64,000 bases of DNA from Lachnospiraceae bacterium NE2001 (GCA_900110635.1 FOEK01000014.1:31458-95457), one strand, 5' to 3'. Positions 44,452-52,964 are shown, counted from the stretch's first letter. Notes: generated by a model not told the origin, from the letters alone. A program made the numbers and translations.

Positions 44452-45135
44452 TTATTCGTAGGAAATATATTCTCTTTCAGATAGTTCTTTCATAAATCGA
44501 CTTAATGGAAATCCTACAACGTTGTTATAATCACCGTTAATTGATTCTACAAGTCGTTCGCCGATTCCTTGTATGCCGTAAGCACCAGCTTTATCCATTG
44601 GTTCACCGGTTGCTATATAATCCAGTGCTTCGTACTCATTAAATGGATACATATTCACCAAAGTTTCTGAGTAAAATGAAAACTTATCTATCTCCATAAA
44701 GATTTCTGCGAAGGAATTATATGCAAGTATATTACAGGTAACGCCTGTATATACCTTGTGTGATCTGCCAGACAGACTCATAAGCATTGATAATGCCTCT
44801 TTTGCATCTGATGGTTTTCCAAGAATCCTTCCGTCCAATGTTACCACTGTATCAGCTCCAATAACCAGGATTCTTCCATTTTCCAGATCTATCACACTTT
44901 TTATAACATTTTCCTCTTCCACGCCACCAGTTTTAAGGGTTTTACGAATAAATTCTTCACTAACTGCGTTACACTTTTGTTCAGATAATTCAAGAACAAC
45001 TTCTTCCGGCGCTGTTTTAGTTATTTTTTCTTCTACATCACTGACCACAACCTCAAACTCAAGGCCAGCCTGTTGAAGCAGCTGACGCCTTCGAGGAGAT
45101 CCCGATGCTAAAATAATAATTGTCTTTTGTTTCAT
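44452..45135 (-). CDS. maf: Maf-family nucleoside triphosphate pyrophosphatase
   Basis: House-cleaning NTP pyrophosphatase that removes modified or non-canonical nucleotides; linked to septum formation in Bacillus. Family motifs: ASGSPRRRQLL at the N-terminus, VIGADTVVTLDG, GRSHKVYTGV and YGIQGIGERLVESINGDY. I start it at ATG 45135 (MKQKTII); a TTG at 45153 would add six residues. It has an insertion around 55-80 compared with B. subtilis Maf. A hairpin repeat fills the space to the upstream gene. Confidence 0.93.
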   Translation of the reverse strand: MKQKTIIILASGSPRRRQLLQQAGLEFEVVVSDVEEKITKTAPEEVVLELSEQKCNAVSEEFIRKTLKTGGVEEENVIKSVIDLENGRILVIGADTVVTLDGRILGKPSDAKEALSMLMSLSGRSHKVYTGVTCNILAYNSFAEIFMEIDKFSFYSETLVNMYPFNEYEALDYIATGEPMDKAGAYGIQGIGERLVESINGDYNNVVGFPLSRFMKELSEREYISYE

Positions 45136-45148
45136 ACTACTGCTCTCT

Positions 45149-45245
45149 TTCAAAATGTGCGAGTGGGACTGTCCCTACTCGCACATTCCCCGTTTCTACA
45201 TTCAAAAGGGACAGTCCCTACTCACACTCAAGGACTGTCCCTAGG
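45149..45245. repeat. GC-rich hairpin repeat with GGGACTGTCCC cores
   Basis: AATGTGCGAGT (45152-45162) pairs perfectly with ACTCGCACATT (45176-45186), enclosing GGGACTGTCCC. A second GGGACAGTCCC follows near 45209 and a third, half copy (GGACTGTCCC) near 45232. It sits between two minus-strand genes. The same AAAATGTGC start recurs at 50770 and 51915. Confidence 0.75.
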
Positions 45246-45258
45246 ATTTCATTTGTTA

Positions 45259-45615
45259 CTACTCAGAATACTTGATACGGAACTTGTCGTTCTTGTCAAT
45301 GAAGATTACAACGGTGAAGATTCCGGCATCAACCAGGACAACCTCACCCATTCCGCTCTTCTTGAAATGAATGTCGCACTGATACTCATTCCAGCGGTCC
45401 ATCTTGTCGCCAAGGACGGCATTTATAACTCTCGAGAACTCCTCCCTCTTTGACTCGCGGAGGTCTCGCTTCATTGAATGATAGCTGAGACTGAGGCGAT
45501 CATAGGTAAGCGGACTAAGGATATTTGCCTTTGCAAACATATCCTTGACGGTGTCAACCGCAATGTAGAGCTCCGCATTCTTCTGATTGTTAAGATTAAG
45601 ATTTGGTCTTCTCAT
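45259..45615 (-). CDS. Small protein of unknown function
   Basis: I place the start at ATG 45615 (MRRPNLNLNN), preceded by AAAGGGG at nine bases; a longer in-frame extension to 45717 has no ribosome site and poor coding character. The 118-residue product begins with NAELYIAVDTVKDMFAKAN, a helical charged middle (REEFSRVINAVLGDKMDRWNEY across it) and ends in beta strands (GEVVLVDAGIFTVVIFIDKN). It is soluble and not recognised. A promoter about 170 bases upstream is convincing. Confidence 0.7.
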   Translation of the reverse strand: MRRPNLNLNNQKNAELYIAVDTVKDMFAKANILSPLTYDRLSLSYHSMKRDLRESKREEFSRVINAVLGDKMDRWNEYQCDIHFKKSGMGEVVLVDAGIFTVVIFIDKNDKFRIKYSE

Positions 45616-45782
45616 AGTACTTATCCCCTTTCTGGACTTAAGATTTTGCTTGATACCAGATATTCTCCAGATATGAAGAAAGAGTATCATAGCAGATATT
45701 GTTGGAAATAGACCCACTTTTAGCGTGAATCAGTCATAATCTCCCTCGAATATCATGCTTGAAACTCTTAAGCACTACCTAT

Positions 45783-45810
45783 ATTTTACACTATCAAGGC
45801 CATAAGTCAA
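45783..45810 (-). promoter_or_regulatory. Promoter of the small-protein/maf unit
   Basis: On the minus strand TTGACT (45810-45805), 16 bases, TAAAAT (45788-45783). It implies an untranslated leader of about 160 bases. The 303-base gap 45616-45918 contains this promoter, the divergent one at 45855 and no gene I can support. Confidence 0.65.
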
Positions 45811-45854
45811 CCACAAATATGCATTTTAAACTACTGGTTAAAAGCTAACGCTTA

Positions 45855-45884
45855 TTGACGCATTTTACAAAAATATAGTATACT
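45855..45884 (+). promoter_or_regulatory. Promoter of the membrane-protein/GGDEF unit
   Basis: TTGACG (45855-45860), 18 bases, TATACT (45879-45884), about 30 bases before ATG 45919. It diverges from the minus-strand promoter at 45783-45810. Confidence 0.75.
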
Positions 45885-45918
45885 TAATATCAAATATGTA
45901 TTAGTGAGGTTAAATGCT

Positions 45919-46410
45919 ATGAAGAACGAAAAAAATGAATTATTATTCTTCTTGGGTGGCGTTGCTATGTGTGCTGTTGGGCTCTTTATTCTCTTTAACA
46001 GAGTTCATGTTGGCTCAGTTTATGGCGGCGGACTCTTTGGCGGACTTGGATATATAACACTTGGAAGATTTAGTATGCCATCTGGTCTGATAATTATACC
46101 ATTTATCATTGGTATAGTATGGATGTTTGCAAGTGGCGGATCTCTTATCTCTAAGTTTTTCACCGCTCTATCTGTACTTCTGATCGTTGTTGCGATCATT
46201 ATGACCACTCGTTTCTGGCTTGATACTATGACCATGTTTGACTGGCTTCTTATTCTTGTTCTTATCTTTGGTGGCGGAGCTATGGTTGCCAGAGTTCTCT
46301 TCACAGATCACGGTCCAGAAAAGAAAGCGGAAATTGATAAGGAGACACAGAAGCAGATAAACGATCTTCAGAAAGAGCTTGAGGACGTAAAGAAAAGCAT
46401 TAACAAATAA
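45919..46410 (+). CDS. Small membrane protein, unknown function
   Basis: A 163-residue protein with about four membrane segments (about 8-25, 32-52, 55-75, 80-120) and a charged C-terminal coiled-coil tail (about 130-163, ETQKQINDLQKELEDVKKS). Gly-rich loops (YGGGLFGGLGYITLG) lie between segments. I start at ATG 45919, which has GAGG ten bases upstream; a GTG at 45904 is in frame. I do not recognise the family. It lies 41 bases ahead of the GGDEF gene and may be co-transcribed with it. Confidence 0.75.
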   Translation: MKNEKNELLFFLGGVAMCAVGLFILFNRVHVGSVYGGGLFGGLGYITLGRFSMPSGLIIIPFIIGIVWMFASGGSLISKFFTALSVLLIVVAIIMTTRFWLDTMTMFDWLLILVLIFGGGAMVARVLFTDHGPEKKAEIDKETQKQINDLQKELEDVKKSINK

Positions 46411-46451
46411 TACTTGTTTCAGCTACATTTTATTTATATAAGGATTCTATT

Positions 46452-48395
46452 ATGATAAATGGCAAAAAGCTGATCGCATTATGTACATCTCGTATATATG
46501 ATCCCCAGATTCACGGATTTATAGAGAAACTGAATGAGAGACTCCAGGAAAAGGAGTTCTCTCTTCTTATATTTGCAATTAATTCTGATATATATTGGGA
46601 TGAGGACCGGCCTGCTGCCGAAAAGTATGTGTTTGATATTATTCCATACGAATATCTTGACGCTGTGATCATAATGGATGAAAAGATCAAAAGCCATAGA
46701 ATTGCTGAGAAGATCATCTCCTGCTCTAATCAGGCACACATTCCTGTAATTATCTGTGATGGTCACTATAAGGGGGCTTCAAGTATCAGATTCGACTATG
46801 AAAAAGGCTTCGAACTCATCTGTCGTCATATCATTGAAGATCATAAGGTAAAGCGTCCTCATATGATGGCTGGTCAGCCTTATAATGATTTTTCCAATCG
46901 CCGTATAGATGTCTTTAAGAAGGTTCTTGCTGATAATGATATAGACTTTGATGACTCTATGATAAGCTATGGTTATTTCTGGTCAGATCCTTGTCGTGTT
47001 GCAACCCAGGAGCTCCTTGACCGTGGCAACCTGCCTGAGGCTGTTATCTGCGCAAATGATGCTATGGCTATTACTGTATCAGAGATGCTTCAGGAAGCCG
47101 GTTACAAGGTTCCGGAGGATGTGATCATTTCTGGTTTTGATGGTTATGACGCCATATTCTTTGCTTCGCCAAAGATTTCTTCATCATCCTGCGACATTAT
47201 ACTTCTGGCAGATGCAACGGCTGATGTTATATTTGAATCCATTCAGAATAAAGAGATACAGGAAAGATTCATAACTCCTGTTCTTATCCCTAATGAATCC
47301 TGTGGCTGTCCTGAATACAATGCTCATCCTGATATGCTTCAGGACTGGTTCCGGGAAAGCTTCTCCAGACACAACGATGATAACCGAGTTCTTCAGATGA
47401 TGTCTTCATTCATGCAGACCAGTCAGAGTTTAGGTGAAATGCTATCTCACCTGGACTGCTACAAGACAGAGCACTCTCTCATCGTCGTTGATAGAAACTG
47501 TTTTAATGGTTCAGAGAATTATTTTGCAGATAATAATAATCAAAAGAAAAAAGATTTTGTTCTAATTTATGATTCTGAATTTGCAGACAGATATAAAGAG
47601 AATACATTTAACCTGCCAGAAAGCAGCTTTGATAGAGGTTTAGATAGTAGCGAAAATGTGCTAACTCCTTCTATCCGAGATCGTATACTAGAACTTACTG
47701 AATCAGGATATCCCATTATATTCAACTCTTTGAATGTAATGAATAAACCATTTGGTTTTATCTGTTATTATTTCCCAGATAGTTATATCAATAATTATTC
47801 CAACACCATGACTGTTACTGGATCCGTAAGTAATGGTATAGGTGGATATATTAATATGGAATATCAGCGCACTCTTCTGAAACAGATGGATGAAATGTAT
47901 CGTCACGACCCATTAACCGGACTGTTAAACCGTATGGGCTTCCAAAATGAGTTTAAGAGAATCTGCCAGAAAGGCACCTACGGAAATTCTGAGATTACCG
48001 TTATTATGTCTGATCTGGACGGTCTTAAGTATATAAACGATCATTTTGGTCACGCTGATGGTGACAATGCCATAGAGAAGGTTGCGAAAGCTTTGCACGG
48101 TGCAGTTCCTGAAAATAGTCTCTCAACCCGCTTCGGTGGAGACGAGGTTTTTTCAGTTATTTTCGGTAAATGTGATCCTGACGCTATCATTTCAAAGATT
48201 GACGGATTCCTTGAAAACTACAATATGCTGTCCGGAAGGCCGTATAAAGTTGAAACCAGCAGCGGCTACATCACTACTACACTGGACGAAAATTTTGATA
48301 TAACCCAGGCAGTTAAAGACGCTGATGAAAAGATGTACAACGTCAAGTCCAGCAAATATGCAGCAAGGGGACGCAATGTATATACGTCCCCTTGA
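46452..48395 (+). CDS. Soluble LacI-type sensor fused to a GGDEF domain
   Basis: Putative diguanylate cyclase. Residues about 5-280 form a periplasmic-binding-protein fold of the LacI/PurR type without a DNA-binding domain (KLIALCTSRIYDPQIHGFIE start, AVICANDAMAITVSEML, DVIISGFDGYDA). A middle region of about 180 residues carries a GAF-like part. The C-terminal GGDEF domain starts at DPLTGLLNRMGF and has SDLDGLKYIND and RFGGDEV at 560-566. There is no signal peptide or membrane segment, so the sensor would read a cytosolic ligand, probably a sugar. The signature ends in Val rather than Phe; the metal- and substrate-binding residues look intact. Confidence 0.88.
   Translation: MINGKKLIALCTSRIYDPQIHGFIEKLNERLQEKEFSLLIFAINSDIYWDEDRPAAEKYVFDIIPYEYLDAVIIMDEKIKSHRIAEKIISCSNQAHIPVIICDGHYKGASSIRFDYEKGFELICRHIIEDHKVKRPHMMAGQPYNDFSNRRIDVFKKVLADNDIDFDDSMISYGYFWSDPCRVATQELLDRGNLPEAVICANDAMAITVSEMLQEAGYKVPEDVIISGFDGYDAIFFASPKISSSSCDIILLADATADVIFESIQNKEIQERFITPVLIPNESCGCPEYNAHPDMLQDWFRESFSRHNDDNRVLQMMSSFMQTSQSLGEMLSHLDCYKTEHSLIVVDRNCFNGSENYFADNNNQKKKDFVLIYDSEFADRYKENTFNLPESSFDRGLDSSENVLTPSIRDRILELTESGYPIIFNSLNVMNKPFGFICYYFPDSYINNYSNTMTVTGSVSNGIGGYINMEYQRTLLKQMDEMYRHDPLTGLLNRMGFQNEFKRICQKGTYGNSEITVIMSDLDGLKYINDHFGHADGDNAIEKVAKALHGAVPENSLSTRFGGDEVFSVIFGKCDPDAIISKIDGFLENYNMLSGRPYKVETSSGYITTTLDENFDITQAVKDADEKMYNVKSSKYAARGRNVYTSP
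48365..48393. terminator. Stem-loop straddling the end of the GGDEF gene
   Basis: AAGGGGACG (48365-48373) pairs perfectly with CGTCCCCTT (48385-48393), the second arm running into the TGA stop. No T-run follows on either strand. It separates two convergent genes only six bases apart, so it may act for both. Confidence 0.55.
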
Positions 48396-48400
48396 TAACA

Positions 48401-50755
48401 TTAATATTTTAGATTAAGTTCTATTTGTTCATCAGGCTGGATAATGTCCGTTCTCTCAAATGCTATGAGACGACTTCCAACCGGTATAATATTGCCATTT
48501 ATATCTTTACCATCTCTATCATTATCGTAGATATGGTAACCACCCTCTGGATCCAGATAAATGGTCACAACAAAGGCTGATGGAAACTCACCAATATTCT
48601 TTATGGTGAGTTTTTCTTCGTTAGTAGTAATCTGATACTTACTATATGTAAGGCCGTATCCAAATCTATATAAAGGCTTATCCGTCATATAGATATAAGT
48701 CATACCATTTTTCTCTATATCATAATCATTGATATCTGGAAGCTGATAATCTCCGCGGTACCAGGTCTGTGGAAGTCGGCCTGTCGGTCCTGTCTTTCCA
48801 GTAACAACATCTGCGATACCATTTCCCAGTTCTTCGCTGCCAAAGGCTGACCATAGAATACTGCGAATCTCAGAAGCCTCATCCTCTTCTACCACCGCAA
48901 TCGGTGCATTTGCCAAAAGAAGAAGATTTATATTCTTAAACCTCTCCCTGATGCTTCGTAAAACTGCTCTCTGGAACGGAGGAAGCTCTATAGATTCTCT
49001 ATCTCTCTCCTCCTTGCAGTTCACTATAGGATGAAGACCAAAAGCAGCTATGATATTGGTATTCACATCCAGATTATTATTGTTGGCAGCCATTTCAAGC
49101 AGCATATCAGTATCTGAGACTGTTTCAAAGCTGACTGACATGGAACCGTCAACATTCTTTATTTCTTTAATACGAGAATCTTCCCAGAATCTTAATGCTG
49201 TATCTTCGTTAAATGTTATCACTTCACCATTTTCATCGATAAGCTGGAAGGCTTCATTAACAAACCAGCTGAATGGATGATCTGCCGTGGCATACAGATT
49301 AAAACCAGTCGTTTCTCCTGGTATATTGAGAGTTTTATTCTCTGGCGATCTGCTGGTCAGATATTTTCCATTTGATGTTGATCTTAATGTAATACGGGAA
49401 TCATCCCACAGCATTAGCTTAAAGATTTCAGCTTCTTCCTTATCGACAGGCTTCAGATGACCATCTATAAGTCCGGCATATTTGTCATCTGACAGTCTTA
49501 TCATAATAGTCGGGATCATTTCTTCATATGGAACTCCCAGTCCTTCATCAAGAGTAACTGTGTGACTGGATAGACCGCTGTACCAGTCCAGAGGCGCAGT
49601 CGTTGCAAATGGGCCAAGAATAAATGTATTCTCTGGTTTTCCTGATTCATCAGCATCAAGTGGAAGTATACCATCATTTTTTAGAAGAACTACAGATTCT
49701 GATGTCATTTCACGTGCTAAAGAACGAGATTCTTCTGTGTCGACCTTAGTTATATTATATTCACTCTTTGGGAAGTATTTTGAGCTATGATCCTCCTGCA
49801 GATCCTCCATCATCATTCCGAGCATAGAATATGCTGTAAGCTTGTGGGTAAGAGCCTCTTTGATATCCTCTTCGGTCACGATGCCCTTCTCCAGAGCCTC
49901 CTTCATTGCTGGAATCTCCAGTTCCCAGTCCTCCATAAATATATCAACTCCGGCATCATAAGCCTTCTTTATAGCCTCAGGAAAGTCCTTAGCAGTCTTT
50001 TGGAAATTAACAGAAAAGAAAAGTGTAAATGCATCTGAAACAATATAAGGAACGCCCCACTCTTTAAGAAGCTCCTTCATTTCAGGATTAAAGGTGGCAG
50101 TCGTACCATTTATCTTGTTATAAGAAGACATTACCGACAGCGGCTGTGCATATTCGATAATATCCTTAAAAACTTTGATATAATATTCTTCTTTCAGATG
50201 ATCAGGAATCACAGAATCAGCAGTATAACGCTCCTTCTCGTAGTTGTTTCCATAGAAATGCTTGAGCGTCGCACCTGCGCGGACATAATCCTCATTACCT
50301 CCTGCCATTCCGATTATATAATTCCCAGCCATCTTTGCAGTGAGATATGGATCCTCGCCGTAAGCTTCTTCATTTCTACCCCACCTTGGATCACGCTCCA
50401 TATCAACTGTAGGCGCCAAAGCAACCAGTGCATTGTGACGATGTTCATTAACAAGACTTCGCATCTCAGTACCCACAACATCTCCCACCTTCAGCATCAT
50501 TTCACTATCAAATGTAGCCGCCATACCAATTGGATTGGGAAATACAGTGGTAAACTCCGGCTGTCCCAGATCAAAACTCTGGTCGTGACGTGCCTGTACC
50601 CCGTGAGCCGCCTCGCCGCAAAAATCAATATAAGGAACCCCAAGAGCAATCTTCTCTTCCAGCGTTCCATAAAGAACCTTCAGCTTATCCTCAAGGCTCA
50701 TCCCCTCTAACAATTTCTTTGCTCTCTGAATATGATAATCTAACCCCCTCTTCAT
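48401..50755 (-). CDS. Glycoside hydrolase family 3 protein with inserted domain
   Basis: Exo-acting beta-glycosidase (beta-glucosidase or beta-xylosidase class). The N-terminal barrel has ERDPRWGRNEEAYGEDP, LKHFYGNN and the nucleophile Asp241 in YIVSDAFTL. The second domain starts near 350 (SVVLLKNDGILPL) and is interrupted at about 417-550 by a region with ITLRSTSNGKYLTSR and EVITFNEDTALRFWED, which looks like a fascin/trefoil-type sugar-binding insert. The C-terminal part (YRFGYGLTYS, then a short fibronectin-type domain) is normal. No signal peptide, so it acts inside the cell on imported oligosaccharides. It ends the long minus-strand gene row. Confidence 0.92.
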   Translation of the reverse strand: MKRGLDYHIQRAKKLLEGMSLEDKLKVLYGTLEEKIALGVPYIDFCGEAAHGVQARHDQSFDLGQPEFTTVFPNPIGMAATFDSEMMLKVGDVVGTEMRSLVNEHRHNALVALAPTVDMERDPRWGRNEEAYGEDPYLTAKMAGNYIIGMAGGNEDYVRAGATLKHFYGNNYEKERYTADSVIPDHLKEEYYIKVFKDIIEYAQPLSVMSSYNKINGTTATFNPEMKELLKEWGVPYIVSDAFTLFFSVNFQKTAKDFPEAIKKAYDAGVDIFMEDWELEIPAMKEALEKGIVTEEDIKEALTHKLTAYSMLGMMMEDLQEDHSSKYFPKSEYNITKVDTEESRSLAREMTSESVVLLKNDGILPLDADESGKPENTFILGPFATTAPLDWYSGLSSHTVTLDEGLGVPYEEMIPTIMIRLSDDKYAGLIDGHLKPVDKEEAEIFKLMLWDDSRITLRSTSNGKYLTSRSPENKTLNIPGETTGFNLYATADHPFSWFVNEAFQLIDENGEVITFNEDTALRFWEDSRIKEIKNVDGSMSVSFETVSDTDMLLEMAANNNNLDVNTNIIAAFGLHPIVNCKEERDRESIELPPFQRAVLRSIRERFKNINLLLLANAPIAVVEEDEASEIRSILWSAFGSEELGNGIADVVTGKTGPTGRLPQTWYRGDYQLPDINDYDIEKNGMTYIYMTDKPLYRFGYGLTYSKYQITTNEEKLTIKNIGEFPSAFVVTIYLDPEGGYHIYDNDRDGKDINGNIIPVGSRLIAFERTDIIQPDEQIELNLKY

Positions 50756-50769
50756 ATCCCTCTCCTTTC

Positions 50770-50880
50770 AAAATGTGCAGTGGGGTCCGACTTCCTTCGC
50801 TTACGCTCAGGCGCTAAAAACCTGTCTGCCACTGGCAGACAACGCGCCCATTGCACATAGGTCTGTCCCCTTTGCACATG
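50770..50880 (-). repeat. 110-base structured repeat, copy A
   Basis: Near-identical to copy B at 51915-52025. Outer stem ATGTGCAGTGGG/CCCATTGCACAT (one G-U), then GGCGC/GCGCC and TGTCTGCC-ACT-GGCAGACA, and a tail GTCTGTCCCCTTTGCACAT that can pair with the 5' end as an alternative. It lies between pgeF and the GH3 gene. Confidence 0.85.
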
Positions 50881-50882
50881 AC

Positions 50883-51893
50883 CTAGGTAAGCTGGATGAT
50901 TCCAGCACATAGTCCCCTTCTACCGCCTGTATAACGGTGTGAGAAAAAGATATCGTGATACTTCATGGTGCAGAGCTTTGTCTGATAAATATTGCTGCTG
51001 CGAAGTCCAGCATTTACAAGAATAAGCTCATTAAGAGCCCAGAGATTCAGCATGTATCGGTCACGTATCTTCACTGTACGGAAAATCTCGTATGGTGCTC
51101 CAATCCTTGTTGTGGTTATACCTTTGTAGCCTTCAGGCATATTTTCGCGAACAAAACTGCCTGCGTGAATAATGTACTTAAAGTCTTCACTCATAAGTGC
51201 TTCAAATGTTACATTTGGCTCTGTTGTATCAAGATATGGACATTCAAGCATTGTCTTTATAACATTTTCATCAACCTCATAATTATCAGGTCCGATAGAT
51301 GGTCCTATTATAGCATGGATATTCTCCGGGAGACATCCATAGGTTTCCACCATTTTTTCAACAGTCTTTGCAGCTATTCCATCAACACTGCCGCGCCAGC
51401 CTGCGTGAACAGTACCAACAACCTTGCTAACTGGATCTGCCAGAAGTATAGGAACGCAATCAGCCGTATATACGATCAGCGGAATATTCTTAACATTTGT
51501 AATTTGAGCATCTATATCAAAATGAGTAAGCTCTCTGGCTATCCCATCACCAGCATCCTCTTCTGTAACCACAAGAATATTGGACTTATGTACCTGATTA
51601 GGCGCTGATATTCGATTGGAATCTATACCAATACTGCTGCCTATCCTTCTATAGTTTTCTCTTACATCATCTATATTATCCTCAAGATGAAGTCCCATAT
51701 TCAGGCTTTCATATATCCCCTGGCTTACTCCACCAAATCTGGTAGTGAAACCGTGTTTCACACAGCCCAAATCACTGAAGCCCTCAATCTCAATAAACGG
51801 AGCTTCGCCCTCAGTGTTGAGACGCATATTATGCGGACTATGTATACCCTGATAATTAGTATCTATTATATTCTTTGCTTCTTCAATCGTCAT
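50883..51893 (-). CDS. pgeF: Peptidoglycan editing factor PgeF (YfiH, DUF152 family)
   Basis: Cu/Zn-binding hydrolase of the former multicopper polyphenol oxidase/YfiH family; in E. coli it removes mis-added L-Ser from cell wall precursors. The metal residues are visible in the family blocks NQVHKSNILVV, TADCVPILLAD and HAGWRGSVDGIAAKTV (His and Cys), then GPSIGPDNYEVDENV. The 336 residues include about 55 extra N-terminal residues. The ATG follows AAAAGGAA. It is flanked on both sides by copies of a 110-base repeat. Confidence 0.9.
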   Translation of the reverse strand: MTIEEAKNIIDTNYQGIHSPHNMRLNTEGEAPFIEIEGFSDLGCVKHGFTTRFGGVSQGIYESLNMGLHLEDNIDDVRENYRRIGSSIGIDSNRISAPNQVHKSNILVVTEEDAGDGIARELTHFDIDAQITNVKNIPLIVYTADCVPILLADPVSKVVGTVHAGWRGSVDGIAAKTVEKMVETYGCLPENIHAIIGPSIGPDNYEVDENVIKTMLECPYLDTTEPNVTFEALMSEDFKYIIHAGSFVRENMPEGYKGITTTRIGAPYEIFRTVKIRDRYMLNLWALNELILVNAGLRSSNIYQTKLCTMKYHDIFFSHRYTGGRRGLCAGIIQLT

Positions 51894-51914
51894 TTCATAT
51901 TCCTTTTATCTTTA

Positions 51915-52025
51915 AAAATGTGCAATGGGGACTGACTTCCTTCGCTCACGCTCAGGCGCTAAAAACGTGTCTGCCGCAGGCAGACAACGCGCCCATTGCA
52001 CATAGGTCTGTCCCTTTTTGCACAT
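51915..52025 (-). repeat. 110-base structured repeat, copy B
   Basis: Outer stem ATGTGCAATGGG/CCCATTGCACAT is perfect. Inside are GGCGC/GCGCC and TGTCTGCC-GCA-GGCAGACA. The hairpin loop differs from copy A (GCA against ACT) while the stem is the same. The 3' tail GTCTGTCCCTTTTTGCACAT offers a second partner for the 5' arm. It lies between the RluD-like gene and pgeF. Confidence 0.85.
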
Positions 52026-52964
52026 TTATTGGTTGGATTTTAGTAGGTTTAGTAGTTTGGTGAAATAGTCGGGAAGGTCGCTGGTGAACTCCATGTATTC
52101 ATTAGTTCTTGGATGAATGAATCCAAGAGTTCCTGCGTGCAGGACCTGACCATTCAGGTTATATGGACAGCTCTTTGGTCCGTAAACCGGGTCCCCTAGT
52201 AAAGGATGATTTATACTGGTAAGGTGGACCCTAATCTGATGAGTACGACCTGTTTCCAGTTTACATTTTACATAGGCAAAGTTGTCCTTCAGGTTTTCCT
52301 GAAGATAAATATGTGTTACTGCTCTTCTGCCATCTGGATCGATGGCCATTTTCTTACGGTCGTTCTTTGCTCTTGCAATTGATTTATTTACTACAGTGGA
52401 GTCAGTATCAAAATGATTATAGACTATACAGCTGTATATACGATTAATGCTGTGCTCAGCAAACTGCTCAGCCAGACTCTGATGAGCTAGATTGTTCTTG
52501 CATATAACAAGAAGACCACTGGTGTCCTTATCGATACGATGTACTATGCCAGGACGTTCAACTCCATTTATGGATGACAGAAATTCACCACAGTGATACA
52601 TCAACGCATTGACAAGGGTTCCAGAATAATTTCCTGGAGCGGGATGAACCACCATTCCCTGAGACTTATTTACAACTATAACATCGTTATCCTCATATAC
52701 AATATCGATCGGTATGTCCTCAGCCACGATTTCCAGCTTTTCAGGCTCAGGGAGTAACAAGTTGACATTGTCACCCTCAGAAAGCAAATAAGAGGCCTTT
52801 ACGCGCCTCTCAGTACCATTTGAAGAAGTGACGGAAATATTTCCGCCTTCAATAAGCTTCTTGATATAGGAGCGGGAAACCTCCTCCAGCTCCTCAGATA
52901 TATATTTGTCCAGTCTTACGCCCACATCATCTAAATCAGGCGTCAAATTAATATGTTGTTCCAT
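52026..52964 (-). CDS. RluD-like 23S rRNA pseudouridine synthase
   Basis: RluA-family enzyme with an N-terminal S4 domain (about 17-70) and the catalytic motif HRIDKDTSG (Asp145), followed by NDRKKMAIDPDGRRAVTHI and GRTHQIRVHLTSI. The motif set and the presence of the S4 domain match RluD, which acts on helix 69 of 23S rRNA. I start at ATG 52964 (MEQHINLTPD); a TTG at 52985 is in frame. The stop codon abuts repeat copy B. In many Firmicutes this gene follows lspA; here lspA is 23 kb away on the other strand. Confidence 0.92.
   Translation of the reverse strand: MEQHINLTPDLDDVGVRLDKYISEELEEVSRSYIKKLIEGGNISVTSSNGTERRVKASYLLSEGDNVNLLLPEPEKLEIVAEDIPIDIVYEDNDVIVVNKSQGMVVHPAPGNYSGTLVNALMYHCGEFLSSINGVERPGIVHRIDKDTSGLLVICKNNLAHQSLAEQFAEHSINRIYSCIVYNHFDTDSTVVNKSIARAKNDRKKMAIDPDGRRAVTHIYLQENLKDNFAYVKCKLETGRTHQIRVHLTSINHPLLGDPVYGPKSCPYNLNGQVLHAGTLGFIHPRTNEYMEFTSDLPDYFTKLLNLLKSNQ

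Noticed and set aside
45127..45453. 108-residue plus-strand frame over the hairpin repeat and unknown gene
   Set aside because: It crosses a palindromic repeat and is antisense to a gene with its own promoter and ribosome site.
45616..45717. N-terminal extension of the small minus-strand protein to 45717
   Set aside because: The ATG at 45615 has a good ribosome site; the extension has none and reads as non-coding.
50198..50710. 170-residue plus-strand open frame
   Set aside because: Antisense to the GH3 catalytic domain, whose motifs are clear; no promoter or ribosome site.
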